Source: Acidisoma sp. L85 (lineage in GTDB: Bacteria; Pseudomonadota; Alphaproteobacteria; Acetobacterales; Acetobacteraceae). Taken from it: DNA of 64,000 bases. Each line of letters begins with the position of its first letter. Position 1 is the stretch's first letter. This document shows positions 16,637-26,677 of this stretch, in pieces. The notes below the pieces were generated by a model that searched no databases, had not been told where the DNA came from, and was given only the letters and a program-made list of their open reading frames with translations. Location of the stretch: the NCBI RefSeq assembly GCF_009765865.1, contig NZ_LMUQ01000052.1:156864-220863 (forward strand), read 5' to 3'. A program made the translations under genes and the position numbers.

Positions 16637-18193
16637 GTGAGCGTGGAGCAGGCAAGCGCGGTCACCCCGCTACTCGTTCTGAGCGGGGTGACGAAGCGTT
16701 ACGGTGCCTTCCGCGCTTTGGATGGTGTGGATTTCGATCTCCGGCCGGGTGAAGTGCATGTCCTGTTCGGCGAGAACGGGGCCGGCAAATCGACGCTGAT
16801 CAATGTCATCACCGGCAACGTTGCTTTCGGTGAGGGCACTTACAGTGTTCAGGGCCGGCCCGCCGCCGGTCTCTCCCCGCAAACGCTGCGCGCCGCCGGC
16901 ATCGCGGCGGTGTTTCAGGAATTCAGCCTCCTGCCCGACCTCACGGTCGAGGAAAATCTGTTTCTCGGCCGTGAAATGCGGCACGGACCCTTTGTCGATC
17001 GTACGGCGATGCGGCGCCGTTCGGCGAAGCTTTTCGCGGAGCTCGGCTTCGACATTCCAGTCTCCACCTTGGTCGGCAGCCTGTCGCGGCCGGAACAGCA
17101 GATGGTGGAGATCGCCAAGGCGTTGATGTTCGATGCGCCGATCCTGATCCTGGACGAGCCGACGGCGTCACTGACCGACACGGACGCGGACCGGCTCTTC
17201 GCGGTTGTGGCGCGGCTGAAGGCGCGCGGTGTCGGCATCATCTATGTCTCGCACCGCATGCGGGAAATCCGGCTGCTGGCGGACCGCATCACCGTTTTGC
17301 GCAACGGCCGCAGGATCGCGACAATCGCGGCCAGCGGCGTTACCGAAGCGGCGCTGGTCGAGATGATGGCCGGCCGTCCCTCGGGCGAACTCTATCCCGC
17401 GATCCGCCACACGCCCGCGGCCGAGCGGTTGCGGATCGAGAACCTCGCCACGCCGGATGGTCTGGTCCGCACCGTATCGCTGTCGGTTCATGCCGGGGAG
17501 ATCGTCGGGCTTGCCGGCCTCGTCGGCTGCGGCAAAAGCGAGATCGGCCGCGCCGTCTTCGGATTGCTGCCGATTGCCGCGGGCAGCATCACGGTCGATG
17601 GTCAGGTCGTGGCGGCGCCGCATCCGCGCGCCATGCTTCGCCGAGGCGTCTGCTACCTGCCCGCCGATCGCGGCACCGAGGGTCTCGCCCTCAACCGCCC
17701 GGTGCGGGAGAACGTCACCATGGCCGCGCTCGATACAAGCACATTGGGTGGCGGCGGGCTGCTGCGCCTCCGCGCCGAAAAGGGCGTCGCGGCACGCTTG
17801 CTGGAACGCCTGTCAGTGCGGCCCCCTTCGCCTGAGCCGCCGGTGCTCAATCTATCCGGCGGAAACCGCCAGAAGGTCATGCTGACGCGCGGTCTGGTGC
17901 GCCCGACGGATGTTTTCCTGTTCGACGAACCCACCGTCGGGATCGATGTCGGTGCCAAGGCCGAGGTCTATGCCCTGATGCGCGATTTGACCGAGGCGGG
18001 GGCGGCGGTGCTGCTGGTCTCCTCCGACCTGCCGGAGATTCTGCATCTCTCGCACCGGATTTACGTGATGCATCAAGGCGTGATCGTGCGTGAACTGGCG
18101 GGCGCCGAGCGGACTGAAGAAGCCATCCTATCCTGCTTCTTCGGCAGCGCCCTCCTCCAAGATGCCACGACCGCCGGGGAAGCCGTCGCATGA
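16637..18193 (+). CDS. CUT2 ABC importer ATPase (RbsA/XylG-like, two NBDs)
   Basis: The start is the GTG at 16637, 18 bp after the binding-protein gene; there is no nearer ATG. This 518-residue protein carries two ABC modules. The first has Walker A GENGAGKST at 45-53, a variant signature SLSRPEQQMVEIAKAL and Walker B ILILDEPTASLTD. The second has the usual degenerate Walker A GLVGCGKSEIG, here keeping a Lys, then LSGGNRQKVMLTRGL and VFLFDEPTVGIDVG. It powers uptake through the two permeases encoded next, overlapping the first by four bases (ATGA). The order binding protein, ATPase, permease, permease is standard for CUT2 systems with split permeases. Confidence 0.93.
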   Translation: MSVEQASAVTPLLVLSGVTKRYGAFRALDGVDFDLRPGEVHVLFGENGAGKSTLINVITGNVAFGEGTYSVQGRPAAGLSPQTLRAAGIAAVFQEFSLLPDLTVEENLFLGREMRHGPFVDRTAMRRRSAKLFAELGFDIPVSTLVGSLSRPEQQMVEIAKALMFDAPILILDEPTASLTDTDADRLFAVVARLKARGVGIIYVSHRMREIRLLADRITVLRNGRRIATIAASGVTEAALVEMMAGRPSGELYPAIRHTPAAERLRIENLATPDGLVRTVSLSVHAGEIVGLAGLVGCGKSEIGRAVFGLLPIAAGSITVDGQVVAAPHPRAMLRRGVCYLPADRGTEGLALNRPVRENVTMAALDTSTLGGGGLLRLRAEKGVAARLLERLSVRPPSPEPPVLNLSGGNRQKVMLTRGLVRPTDVFLFDEPTVGIDVGAKAEVYALMRDLTEAGAAVLLVSSDLPEILHLSHRIYVMHQGVIVRELAGAERTEEAILSCFFGSALLQDATTAGEAVA

Positions 18194-19203
18194 CGGCGCC
18201 GACCCGTGCCATGCGGGGGCACGGCGGCTGGGCTCTGCCGCTGCGTATCCTGCAGGATGGCGGGCTGCTGATCGTGCTGATCGTGCTGCTGGCGATGATC
18301 ACCGGCCATGTCCAGCCGCGCTTCTACAGCCGTCTCAACATGCTCAACATGCTGCGCGAGGCCGCCTATCTCGCCATCGTCTCGCTGGGCCAGATGCTGG
18401 TCATGATCGCGGGTGGCTTCGACCTGTCGGTGGGCGTGGTCAGCGCGCTAGCCTCGGTCGTCGCGGCCTCGCTGATGGCGATGCTCTATGCCGGCGGCGG
18501 GGATGTGACGGTCACGATGATCCTGTGGCCGGTTCTCGCGGCCTTGGCGGCCGGCGCGGCGGTGGGTCTCGCCAATGGCTTTTGCGTGTCCGTGCTGGAC
18601 CTGTCACCCTTCATGACGACCTTGGCGATGACCTCGGTCGTCGCCGGCGGCACGCTGTATTACACCCAGGGCATTCCGATCTACGGCCTGCCGGAACGCT
18701 TCGGCGAGATCTTCGGGCGGGGTTCGTTCCTGCATGTTCCAGCCAGCGTCATGGTCGCATTGGTCTTTCTCGCGCTGATCTGCCTGGTGCAGCGCACGAC
18801 GCCGCTGGGCCGCCACATCTACGCCGTGGGCAGCAAAGCCCGCATCGCCGCCCTATCGGGCGTGCGGCCGGTTCCCATCCTGATGCTGGTCTACGGCGCC
18901 GCCGGGCTGCTGGCGGCCTGTATGGGCCTGCTGGTGACGGCGCGCATCGGTTCCGGCCAGGCGAGCATCGGCGCGTCGCTGGTCATCGAGTCCATCTCGG
19001 CCGCCGTCATCGGCGGCGTGCCGCTGCGCGGCGGGTCCGGCAGGGCGGAGCGGGTGGTGCTGGCCGCGATCTTCCTCACCGTCGTCTCCAACAGCATGAA
19101 TCTGCTGCGGATCGACAGCAAGCTACAGACTTTGGTGCAGGGCTCGGTGGTGATCATCGCCATCGCCTTGGAACGCGCCTTCGCCCGGCGGCGTCAGTCA
19201 TGA
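18190..19203 (+). CDS. CUT2 ABC importer permease 1
   Basis: This 337-residue membrane protein has about eight to ten hydrophobic segments. LGQMLVMIAGGFDLSVGVVS is the conserved ribose-type permease motif, and ESISAAVIGGVPLRGGSG is the C-terminal one. The start overlaps the ATPase stop by four bases and its own stop overlaps the next start, showing translational coupling. It forms the inner-membrane channel with permease 2. A second frame across this gene is open for its whole length, but the motifs identify the frame used here. Confidence 0.92.
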   Translation: MTAPTRAMRGHGGWALPLRILQDGGLLIVLIVLLAMITGHVQPRFYSRLNMLNMLREAAYLAIVSLGQMLVMIAGGFDLSVGVVSALASVVAASLMAMLYAGGGDVTVTMILWPVLAALAAGAAVGLANGFCVSVLDLSPFMTTLAMTSVVAGGTLYYTQGIPIYGLPERFGEIFGRGSFLHVPASVMVALVFLALICLVQRTTPLGRHIYAVGSKARIAALSGVRPVPILMLVYGAAGLLAACMGLLVTARIGSGQASIGASLVIESISAAVIGGVPLRGGSGRAERVVLAAIFLTVVSNSMNLLRIDSKLQTLVQGSVVIIAIALERAFARRRQS

Positions 19204-20186
19204 GCGCCACGGCGGAGCGGCCGGGCCGCGAAACGCTGCGCGCCGCGCTGCGCTCGCCGATCCTGCGGGTGATCGCACCCATCGTCATCATGCTGGTCGG
19301 CTTCGCGATTGCCCAGCCGCGCGTGGTTTCGCCCGGCAATCTGCTGAACATCGCGGTGCAGGCGAGCTATCTGACGATCCTCGCGGCCGCACAGATCCTC
19401 GTGTTGCTGACACGCGGCTTCGACCTGTCCATCGGCATGACGGTCTCCCTGGTCAGCGTCGTGGCGGCCTTGGCCATGACGGCGGGCGGGCATGCGGGAC
19501 CCGAGGCGGTCCTGTTCGGCATCGCGGCGGGGCTGGGCACTGGTGCCGCGGTGGGCGCGATCAATGGCGCGCTGGTGTCGCTGGTCGGCGTCAATCCCTT
19601 CGTCGTCACGTTGGGGATGTTCAACATCCTCCTCGCGCTGAGTTCCATCGTCAGCGGTGGCTTTCCTGTGCAGGGCCTGCCCGCCGGCTTCCTGTCGCTG
19701 TTCGGCGGCACTTTTGCCGGTGTGCCGGTGCCCGTCGCGGCGGCGGTGCTGGTCGTGCTGGTCGTCCATCTCATCCTGGGACGCACGGTTTTTGGCCGCA
19801 GCCTGTATCTGATCGGATCGAGCCCCGCCGCGGCGCGCGTCGCGGGGGTCCGCACGCGGCTGCATCTCTGGGCCGTCTACGTGTTGTGTTCCGGCCTCGG
19901 CGCTTTCGGCGCGCTGCTGCTGACGGCGCGCACGCAATCGGGCGAGCCCAATCTCGGCGGCAGCCTCGCCTTGCAGACCATCGCCGCCGCCGTCATCGGC
20001 GGCACGCGGTTGCAGGGCGGAGAGGGAAGCGCGCTTTCGGCCGTCGCCGGCGCGCTATTCGTCACGGTGCTTTCCAACGGCATGGACCTGGTCCGCGTCG
20101 ATAGCTACATCCAACAGGTCTGCGTCGGCGCGATCATTCTCGCGAGCCTGGTGCTGGACCGCTGGACCGCCGCAAGGCGCTCCTGA
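19200..20186 (+). CDS. CUT2 ABC importer permease 2
   Basis: The ATG at 19200 overlaps the previous stop (ATGA) and gives 328 residues. A much longer frame upstream has no start or RBS of its own and only mirrors the preceding permease gene. AAQILVLLTRGFDLSIGMTV and ALQTIAAAVIGGTRLQGGEG are the signature motifs of the ribose/xylose-type permease family. About eight to ten membrane spans are expected. It pairs with permease 1 to form a heterodimeric pore; the two share the same motif layout but differ clearly in sequence. The HyuA gene begins 17 bp downstream, indicating the same mRNA. Confidence 0.92.
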   Translation: MSATAERPGRETLRAALRSPILRVIAPIVIMLVGFAIAQPRVVSPGNLLNIAVQASYLTILAAAQILVLLTRGFDLSIGMTVSLVSVVAALAMTAGGHAGPEAVLFGIAAGLGTGAAVGAINGALVSLVGVNPFVVTLGMFNILLALSSIVSGGFPVQGLPAGFLSLFGGTFAGVPVPVAAAVLVVLVVHLILGRTVFGRSLYLIGSSPAAARVAGVRTRLHLWAVYVLCSGLGAFGALLLTARTQSGEPNLGGSLALQTIAAAVIGGTRLQGGEGSALSAVAGALFVTVLSNGMDLVRVDSYIQQVCVGAIILASLVLDRWTAARRS

Positions 20187-20203
20187 TTTCCCGAAGGTAC
20201 AAG

Positions 20204-22264
20204 ATGGCTTTCCAGATTTGCATCGATATCGGCGGCACCTTCACCGACTGCCTGGTGGCGGATGAGAGCGGCGAGATCCGCATCTTCAAGGCGCCGACGA
20301 CGCCCGGCGCCTTCCATCTCGGCTTCATCGACGTGCTGCATGTCGCCGCCGCCGGCCTGGGACTGGAACCGCGCGACTTCATCGCCGCCATCGAGACTTT
20401 GGTGCATGGATCGACCGTTTCCACCAACGCGCTGGTGGAGGGTAAGGTCGCCCGTACCGGCGTCCTCCTCAACGAGGGGCACCAGGACATCCTGGTTTTG
20501 CGCGAAGGCCCCCGCAAACGGGGCTTCGAGTGGCGGCTGGATTATCCCGACCCCTTCGTGCCGCGCGCGCTGACCCGCACCGTTGGTGGTCGCATCGACG
20601 CGCGCGGCCGCGAACTGGTGCCGCTGGCCGAAGCCGACGTGCATGCCGCCATCGCGCATCTGCGCGCGCTGAATGTCGAGGCGCTGGCGGTCGGTCTGCT
20701 GTGGTCGGTGGTCAACCCGTCGCATGAGCTGCGGGTTGGCGAAATCCTGAAACGCGAATGGCCCGAACTGCCGGTGACGCTCAGCCATGAGGTCAATCCG
20801 ATCCCGCGCGAATATCGCCGCATCATCGCCGCCGCGATCGACGCCTCCATCAGCCCGACCATCCGGCGCTATATCGCGGCGTTGCAGGAAGCGCTGGATG
20901 GCGCCGGCTTCACCGGCGAGTTGCTGCTGGCGAATTGCCTCGGCGGTATGATGCCGGTCGCCGAAATGCTCGGCAAACCGATTTACAGCGTGATGTCGGG
21001 TCCCACTCTGGCACCGATGGCGGCGCTGGCGCTGAGTGACGAGTCCGACATCATCGTGGGTGACATGGGCGGCACCACGTTCGACGTTTCGGCGCTGCGC
21101 GACCACCAGATCATCGTGACGCCGGAATCGATGATCAACAAGGATCTACTCGGCATCCCCAAGGTGGATGTGCGCTCGGTCGGCGCGGGCGGCGGCTCCA
21201 TCGCTTTCGTCGATGATGGCGGGCTGCTGCATGTCGGCCCGCGCAGCGCCGGCGCGCGGCCGGGCCCCGCCTGCTACGGCGCCGGCGGCACGGAGCCGAC
21301 GGTGACGGATGCCAATGTGGTGCTGGGCATCATCGACCCGGATTACTTTCTCGCCGGACGCATCACGCTGAACCGCGCGCTGGCCGAGCAGGCCGTGGGC
21401 CGGGTGGCGGAGCGCCTGGGCATCGGGCTGCTCGATGCCGCCTACGCAATCCACACCACCAGCAATCACAATATGGTCGCGGCGATCGAGGAGATCACGG
21501 TGCGCGAGGGAATCAACCCGCGCGACAGCTATTTCGTCTGCGGCGGCGGCGGCACCGCCTGCCATGTCGCCGAGATGGCGGATATCCTGGGCCTGCGGCG
21601 CTACATGGTCCCGCGCTTCATGGCGGGGCTGAGCGCCTTCGGCGGCCTCATCTCCGATATCCGCTGGGAGCGCAACGGCGTCTGCCAAACCAACGACCGC
21701 GATTTCGATTTCGCCGCCGTGAACGCCCTGCTCGCCCGGTTGCGGCAGGAGGGCGAGGCTTTCCTGGAAGCGGCCCGCGTGGAACCTTCGCTCCGCAGCT
21801 ACGTCTATTCCTTCCAAGGCCGCTACGAATACCAGTCCTGGGAAATCGAGGTCGGTTTCGATGCCGCCGACGGCATCGTGACGCCCGCGCAATTGCCCGA
21901 GCTGGTGGAGGCGTTTCACCGCATGCATGAACGCATCTACGCCATTCGTTCGGACCGCGACGTGGTGGAATTCACCACGTGGAAGGTGCGCGCCAATGGC
22001 GCCCGCCGCAGCGGAGACGCCTGGAAGCGGTTCGAGATCGCTCGCCAGGACAGCATGGCGAAACCCAAATCCGAACGGCCGCTCTTCATCCAGGAGGCCG
22101 GTGGCCTGCAAACGGTTCCGGTCTATGACGGCGCGAAACTGGGGCGGGACGCGGCCGTCCACGGCCCCTGCCTGATCGAGACGGAAACCTTCACCGCCGT
22201 GCTGAAACGCCAGCACACGGCGCGGATGGACCGGTTCGGAAATCTTCTGGTTGAGGTGGCCTGA
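20204..22264 (+). CDS. hyuA: Hydantoinase/oxoprolinase subunit A (HyuA)
   Basis: This 686-residue protein has the usual length for the A subunit. It opens with CIDIGGTFTDCLVADESGE, the phosphate-binding loop of the ASKHA-fold N-terminal domain. It continues with TLVHGSTVSTNALVEGK and the central DMGGTTFDVSAL second phosphate motif near residue 290, then VRSVGAGGGSIAFVD. HyuA/HyuB enzymes use ATP to open five-membered cyclic imides or lactams such as N-methylhydantoin and 5-oxoproline. Related acetone carboxylases share the fold, but the third acetone-carboxylase subunit is absent here. It is followed after one base by HyuB and preceded by an importer, so it probably opens a ring in the imported solute. 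The exact substrate is not deducible. Confidence 0.93.
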   Translation: MAFQICIDIGGTFTDCLVADESGEIRIFKAPTTPGAFHLGFIDVLHVAAAGLGLEPRDFIAAIETLVHGSTVSTNALVEGKVARTGVLLNEGHQDILVLREGPRKRGFEWRLDYPDPFVPRALTRTVGGRIDARGRELVPLAEADVHAAIAHLRALNVEALAVGLLWSVVNPSHELRVGEILKREWPELPVTLSHEVNPIPREYRRIIAAAIDASISPTIRRYIAALQEALDGAGFTGELLLANCLGGMMPVAEMLGKPIYSVMSGPTLAPMAALALSDESDIIVGDMGGTTFDVSALRDHQIIVTPESMINKDLLGIPKVDVRSVGAGGGSIAFVDDGGLLHVGPRSAGARPGPACYGAGGTEPTVTDANVVLGIIDPDYFLAGRITLNRALAEQAVGRVAERLGIGLLDAAYAIHTTSNHNMVAAIEEITVREGINPRDSYFVCGGGGTACHVAEMADILGLRRYMVPRFMAGLSAFGGLISDIRWERNGVCQTNDRDFDFAAVNALLARLRQEGEAFLEAARVEPSLRSYVYSFQGRYEYQSWEIEVGFDAADGIVTPAQLPELVEAFHRMHERIYAIRSDRDVVEFTTWKVRANGARRSGDAWKRFEIARQDSMAKPKSERPLFIQEAGGLQTVPVYDGAKLGRDAAVHGPCLIETETFTAVLKRQHTARMDRFGNLLVEVA

Positions 22265-22265
22265 C

Positions 22266-24020
22266 ATGAATGAAGACACAGTCCTCGCCGGCCAGCGCCG
22301 CATCGATCCCTTCCTGATGTCGGTTCTGAAAAGCCGCATGGAGGCGATCGTGCGGGAGATGACGCTGGTGGTGCTCAAAGCCAGCCGCTCCGCCGTCATC
22401 AAGAACGGGCGCGACTTCAGCTGCGCGCTGCTGACCTATGACTGCAAGCTGGTCTCCACCGAAGACGCTTTGCCGATCCATGTCATGTCGATGGAAATGG
22501 CGATCAAGCCGATCCTGACGATGTTCGACGAGATCCGCCCGGGCGACATGTTCCTCAACAACTGCCCTTTCACCGGCGCCACGCACCATGCGGATATGAT
22601 CATCGCCGCGCCGATCTTCTTCGAGGGCCAGCCGCTGTTCTGGACGGTGGCGCTGTCGCATCACGCGGATGTCGGCGCGCCGATCCCCTCCACCTACCTG
22701 CCCTACGCCAAGACCATCTACGAGGAAGGCGTTCACTTCCCCTGCGTCCGCGTCGTCGAGAACGGGATCGAGCGGGAGGATATCCTGCGCATCGGCATGT
22801 ATAAGATCCGCGCGCCAGACATGTGGCTCGGCGATCTGCGCGCGCAGATGGGGTCGTGCCGCACGGGGGAGCGTCGGCTGCACGAGCTGCTTCATCGCTA
22901 CGGTAAGCAGGCGGTGCTGGATTTCGTGGAGGAATGGTTCGAATACGGCACCCGCCGCATGGTCGCCGAAATCCGCAAACTGCCTGCGGGAACCTACACC
23001 TATGAGACGCGGCATGACCCGGTCCCGGGCGTCGCGGATGAGGGGATCCCCGTTAGCGTCACACTTACCGTTGATCCGGAGGAGGGGATGGTCACGGTCG
23101 ATGTGCGGGACAATCCCGACAACGTGCCGGGTGGCCTCAATCTGTCGGAGAATACCTGCACCAGCGGCTGCCGCATGGGCGTCTTCAACAATCTGCCCGC
23201 CGACCTGCCGCATAATCATGGCAGCGTCAGCCGGATCCGCATTCTGATGCGCGCGGGCAGCGTGGTCGGCAAGCCGCGCTACCCGGTCGGCACATCGGTC
23301 GCCACCACCAATGTCAACGACCGGCTGATCACGGCCGGGAACTGCGTCTTCTCCCGCATGGGTGAACCGCACGGCCAGGCGGAAGGCGGACCGCATCTGC
23401 CGATCGGTATCGGCGTGATCTCGGGCGCGGATCCTTTCAAGAACGGCAAGGTCTACGTCAATCAGGTCTTCATCGGCTATGCCGGCGCGGGCGCCCGTAG
23501 CGGCTTCGACGGCTGGCTGACCTATTGCGGTCCGGCGAATGGCGGCATGATCTCGCTTGATTCGGTCGAGGTCGATGAGTCGATGTATCCCATCGTCATC
23601 GAACGCCGCGGTGTGGAGGCGGATAGCCAGGGTTTTGGCGAGTTCGAAGGGGCTCCTGGCGTCGGCGGCGCGTTCTATCCGTTGGAACATGAAATGACGG
23701 TGATCTACGCGGCCGACGCCACGGAATTCCCCGCGCGCGGGGTTCTGGGCGGCACGGACGCGCGGCCTGTCATCAGCCGCAAGCAACTCGCCGATGGTAC
23801 GATCGTGGATTTGCCGTCCTTTCATGAAGCCAAATGTCAGGACGGCGAGAAGATGTTATTCGTCGCCTCCGGCGGTGGCGGCTATGGTGATCCGCGGAGG
23901 CGTGCGAGGTCGCGCGTCGCCGATGTGGTGAGCCGCGGCTGGCTCAGCCCGGAGAAGGCTTTGGAGGTGTATGGTGTCGCTCTCGTACGTGACGCCGCCA
24001 CTGGGGACTATCGCGCCTGA
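22266..24020 (+). CDS. hyuB: Hydantoinase/oxoprolinase subunit B (HyuB)
   Basis: The ATG at 22266 lies one base after the HyuA stop; an in-frame upstream ATG at 22251 would overlap hyuA and lacks an RBS. The protein has 584 residues. Family features include VVLKASRSAVIKNGRDFSCA, the DMFLNNCPFTGATHHADMI metal-site region and VALSHHADVGAPIPS with paired His residues. The C-terminus carries KMLFVASGGGGYGDP, the usual HyuB ending. It forms the heteromeric complex with HyuA, which provides ATP binding while HyuB helps form the hydrolytic site. Cytosolic. Confidence 0.93.
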   Translation: MNEDTVLAGQRRIDPFLMSVLKSRMEAIVREMTLVVLKASRSAVIKNGRDFSCALLTYDCKLVSTEDALPIHVMSMEMAIKPILTMFDEIRPGDMFLNNCPFTGATHHADMIIAAPIFFEGQPLFWTVALSHHADVGAPIPSTYLPYAKTIYEEGVHFPCVRVVENGIEREDILRIGMYKIRAPDMWLGDLRAQMGSCRTGERRLHELLHRYGKQAVLDFVEEWFEYGTRRMVAEIRKLPAGTYTYETRHDPVPGVADEGIPVSVTLTVDPEEGMVTVDVRDNPDNVPGGLNLSENTCTSGCRMGVFNNLPADLPHNHGSVSRIRILMRAGSVVGKPRYPVGTSVATTNVNDRLITAGNCVFSRMGEPHGQAEGGPHLPIGIGVISGADPFKNGKVYVNQVFIGYAGAGARSGFDGWLTYCGPANGGMISLDSVEVDESMYPIVIERRGVEADSQGFGEFEGAPGVGGAFYPLEHEMTVIYAADATEFPARGVLGGTDARPVISRKQLADGTIVDLPSFHEAKCQDGEKMLFVASGGGGYGDPRRRARSRVADVVSRGWLSPEKALEVYGVALVRDAATGDYRA

Positions 24021-24108
24021 TCCGCGCGCTTGCACAAGCCTATCATCGTCCCAGTTGATGGCAGGTCGCTTGCTTTAAGAAGCTGCACCGCAGCGTAAAG
24101 GAGGACAC

Positions 24109-25650
24109 GTGTTGCCGTCCAAGCCCTGCCTCATGGCACTCGCCGCCGGCGTGATGCTCGCCAGCGGTGTGACCGGCGCCCGCGCCGCCGACCAAAAACT
24201 GTTTGTGTGGGCGGAAGCGGTCGAGCCGAGTACGGTCGATCCAGCGAAGAGCGACGTCAATCAAGAGATGACCATCGCGCGCAATGTCTTCGACCATCTG
24301 ACGAATTTTGATCTCGATCACCCGGACCATATCCTTCCCGCGCTTGCGACGAGCTGGACGGAGGACGGCACGAGCTGGACCTTCAAGCTGCGTGATGGCG
24401 TTGCATTCCACAATGGCCAGGCATTCGACGCGAATGACGTCAAAGCCACGATCGAGCGCGACCTGCGTATTGGTCAGGGCCAGAGCTATCTGGTGGGCGA
24501 CATCAAGACCGTGACGGTACTCGATCCACATACGGTAAAGATCGAAACTGCGAAGCCCGATGTCTATCTGGCAGCCAATCTGTCGCGCATCGAAATCATG
24601 TCGGCAAAGGACATCGCCGCTCACGCAGCCGATTCCGATCACGGCGATAGCTATTTCTCCGCTCATGCCGATGGCACCGGTCCCTATAAGATGCTCAGTT
24701 GGACCCGGGGCGCCCAAATCGACTTGGAGCGCAACAAGTCCTGGTGGGGTCAGTTTCCTGCAAAGCCCTTCGACCATGTGATCGACAGGTTCGTCACGCA
24801 GGCGTCGGACCGGTCACGCGGCCTTGAAGGCGGTGAATACGATCTCGCGAATTTCGTCCCGCGTGACGAAGCGGTGCGCATCGGCAAGAGCAAGGGCTTC
24901 TACCTTGTTGAAGGCAACAACCTCTGGGCCTGGCCGGCGATCTATCTCAACACGAAGCTCGCGCCGACCAGCAACGAATCGTTCCGCAAGGCGCTGGTGG
25001 AGTCCTTTTCCTACGACGCGATGAACCAGTATTTTCTGGGCGCCTCTGTCACGCCTCGCGGGCCGGTACCTGCCTGGGTCCCCGGCAGTCCCGAAAAGGA
25101 CCTTGCGGTCATCAAGACGGATCTCAATGCCGCCAAGGCCGATCTCAAGGCATCGGGTCTTTCCAACCCGACGATGAAATGCTCCATCCCATCGGGTTTT
25201 TCCGAATTCGCCTTCGCCGCTACAGTTCTTCAGGCGTCGGCGGCGCAGATCGGCATCAATGTCCAGATCGAACAGCTGCCCTTTGTCCAGGCCATCGAAG
25301 CCATCAAGTCCAACAAAAGCAATTGTTTCGTGCTGGGCAATGCAAATCTAAGCCCGACGGATCCGACCCGGTTTTTTGCGGCACACTATCTGACGGGCGG
25401 CTTCTACAATTCCGCCAATTACTCAAACCCGCAGCTCGATGCGCTCGTCCAGGAAATCCCGACGGTCACGGATCCTCAGAAGCGCTATGAGATGCTCAAG
25501 CAGGCATCCGAGATGGTGGTGAATTCGCATACCATTATCTGGGCCGCACGGCCGACGACGATTGTGCCTGTTCCGGACGGCGTCGGTGGATACCGTATCG
25601 ATCCGGCGGAATACATCAACGTAAGACTGTGGGAGCTGTACAAGAAATAG
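24109..25650 (+). CDS. Peptide/nickel-type ABC substrate-binding protein (SBP family 5)
   Basis: The start at the GTG at 24109 (or the TTG at 24112) follows the strong AAAGGAGGA at 24097-24105, the best RBS in the operon. It gives 513 residues. The Sec signal is MALAAGVMLASGVTGARA followed by A-DQK. The mature protein matches the DppA/OppA family: FVWAEAVEPSTVDPAKSDVN, LPALATSWTEDGTSWTFKLR and DGVAFHNGQAFDANDVKAT. An 88-bp gap before it is the widest inside the fourteen-gene unit, so an internal promoter is possible, although none is evident. The family binds peptides, opines, glutathione, nickel chelates and other amide-rich molecules. It supplies the importer encoded downstream. Confidence 0.92.
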   Translation: MLPSKPCLMALAAGVMLASGVTGARAADQKLFVWAEAVEPSTVDPAKSDVNQEMTIARNVFDHLTNFDLDHPDHILPALATSWTEDGTSWTFKLRDGVAFHNGQAFDANDVKATIERDLRIGQGQSYLVGDIKTVTVLDPHTVKIETAKPDVYLAANLSRIEIMSAKDIAAHAADSDHGDSYFSAHADGTGPYKMLSWTRGAQIDLERNKSWWGQFPAKPFDHVIDRFVTQASDRSRGLEGGEYDLANFVPRDEAVRIGKSKGFYLVEGNNLWAWPAIYLNTKLAPTSNESFRKALVESFSYDAMNQYFLGASVTPRGPVPAWVPGSPEKDLAVIKTDLNAAKADLKASGLSNPTMKCSIPSGFSEFAFAATVLQASAAQIGINVQIEQLPFVQAIEAIKSNKSNCFVLGNANLSPTDPTRFFAAHYLTGGFYNSANYSNPQLDALVQEIPTVTDPQKRYEMLKQASEMVVNSHTIIWAARPTTIVPVPDGVGGYRIDPAEYINVRLWELYKK

Positions 25651-25663
25651 GGCAGGTCGAAGC

Positions 25664-26677
25664 ATGACGGTTTTCCTGCTCAGGCGGGTTGGCTGGGCGA
25701 TCCTTGTTCTGTTTGTCGTGGCGACACTGACCTTCGTGTTGAGCCACGTCGTGCCGGCGGATCCGGCAGCCTTCCTGGCGGGCCAGAATGCGACTGCCGA
25801 TACAGTCGCGCGCATTCGCGCCGAATACGGGCTCGACCAGCCATTGCTGATACAATATCTGAGCTACCTGAGAGGTCTGTTGCACGGAGATTTTGGCATC
25901 TCCTTGCGGACCGGGCGACCGGTCTCCGAGGATCTGGCGAGCTTTCTGCCAGCGACGCTCGAACTCCTGTTTTTCAGCTTCGCGATCTACGTTGCGACCA
26001 GCTTGTTTCTAGCAATCATCGCGGCGAAGCGGCCAGGCGGCAGGCTCGATTCCGGGATCCGCCTTTTTACCATGCTGGGCAGCGGCATGCCGGTCTTCTG
26101 GTTAGGCATGGCCCTACAATTTCTATTTTTCTACAAGCTGGGACTGCTTCCCCTGGGAGGCCGATTTCCTCTCCGGGCCATCGCCCCACCAACGGTCACC
26201 GGCTTCCTCTTGGTGGACACTTTGCTTGCTGGCCAACCGGGCGCCTTTCTTAGCGCGCTCAGCTGCCTTATCCTGCCGTCGGCAGCAATCGTCCTGAACC
26301 TGTTGGCCGTGGGGACCAGGATGTCGCGGGCCGCGCTGATCTCGGAATCCGGTAAGCAATATGTGCGGACGGCGAGGGGCAAGGGCGTTGGACCTCGGCG
26401 CATCCTGTACCGGCACGTGTTACGCAATGCGATGACGCCGATTCTGGCGTCCACCAGCATCCAGTTCGGCTATATGATAAGCTGGGTGATCCTGGTTGAA
26501 GTGATTTTCGACTGGCCGGGCATCGGACTTTACGCCTATCAGTCCTTCCAAGTCTTCGACTACGCACCCGTCGTGGCGCTCGCATTGGTGTCGACCGCCG
26601 TCTTTTCCATCATCAACGTGCTCCTGGACATCCTCTATCCCATCATAGATCCCCGCATGCGGAGCCTTCGCGCGTGA
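25664..26677 (+). CDS. Peptide-type ABC permease (DppB-like)
   Basis: The protein has 337 residues with six predicted spans. It begins FLLRRVGWAILVLFVVATLT, the classical DppB N-terminus. ARGKGVGPRRILYRHVLRNA near residue 240 is the EAA-type loop that contacts the ATPase. FDWPGIGLYAYQSFQVFDYA is the conserved C-terminal segment. It lies 13 bp after the binding-protein gene and overlaps the next permease by four bases. It forms a heterodimeric channel with the DppC-like partner. Confidence 0.93.
   Translation: MTVFLLRRVGWAILVLFVVATLTFVLSHVVPADPAAFLAGQNATADTVARIRAEYGLDQPLLIQYLSYLRGLLHGDFGISLRTGRPVSEDLASFLPATLELLFFSFAIYVATSLFLAIIAAKRPGGRLDSGIRLFTMLGSGMPVFWLGMALQFLFFYKLGLLPLGGRFPLRAIAPPTVTGFLLVDTLLAGQPGAFLSALSCLILPSAAIVLNLLAVGTRMSRAALISESGKQYVRTARGKGVGPRRILYRHVLRNAMTPILASTSIQFGYMISWVILVEVIFDWPGIGLYAYQSFQVFDYAPVVALALVSTAVFSIINVLLDILYPIIDPRMRSLRA

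Noticed and set aside
18090-19199. Open plus-strand frame upstream of and continuous with the second permease
   Set aside because: It lies across the first permease gene, which has the proper motifs in another frame; the true start is the overlapping ATG at 19200.
22191-23825. 544-codon minus-strand frame opposite HyuB
   Set aside because: HyuB on the plus strand is full length and motif-complete; the antisense translation shows no domain.
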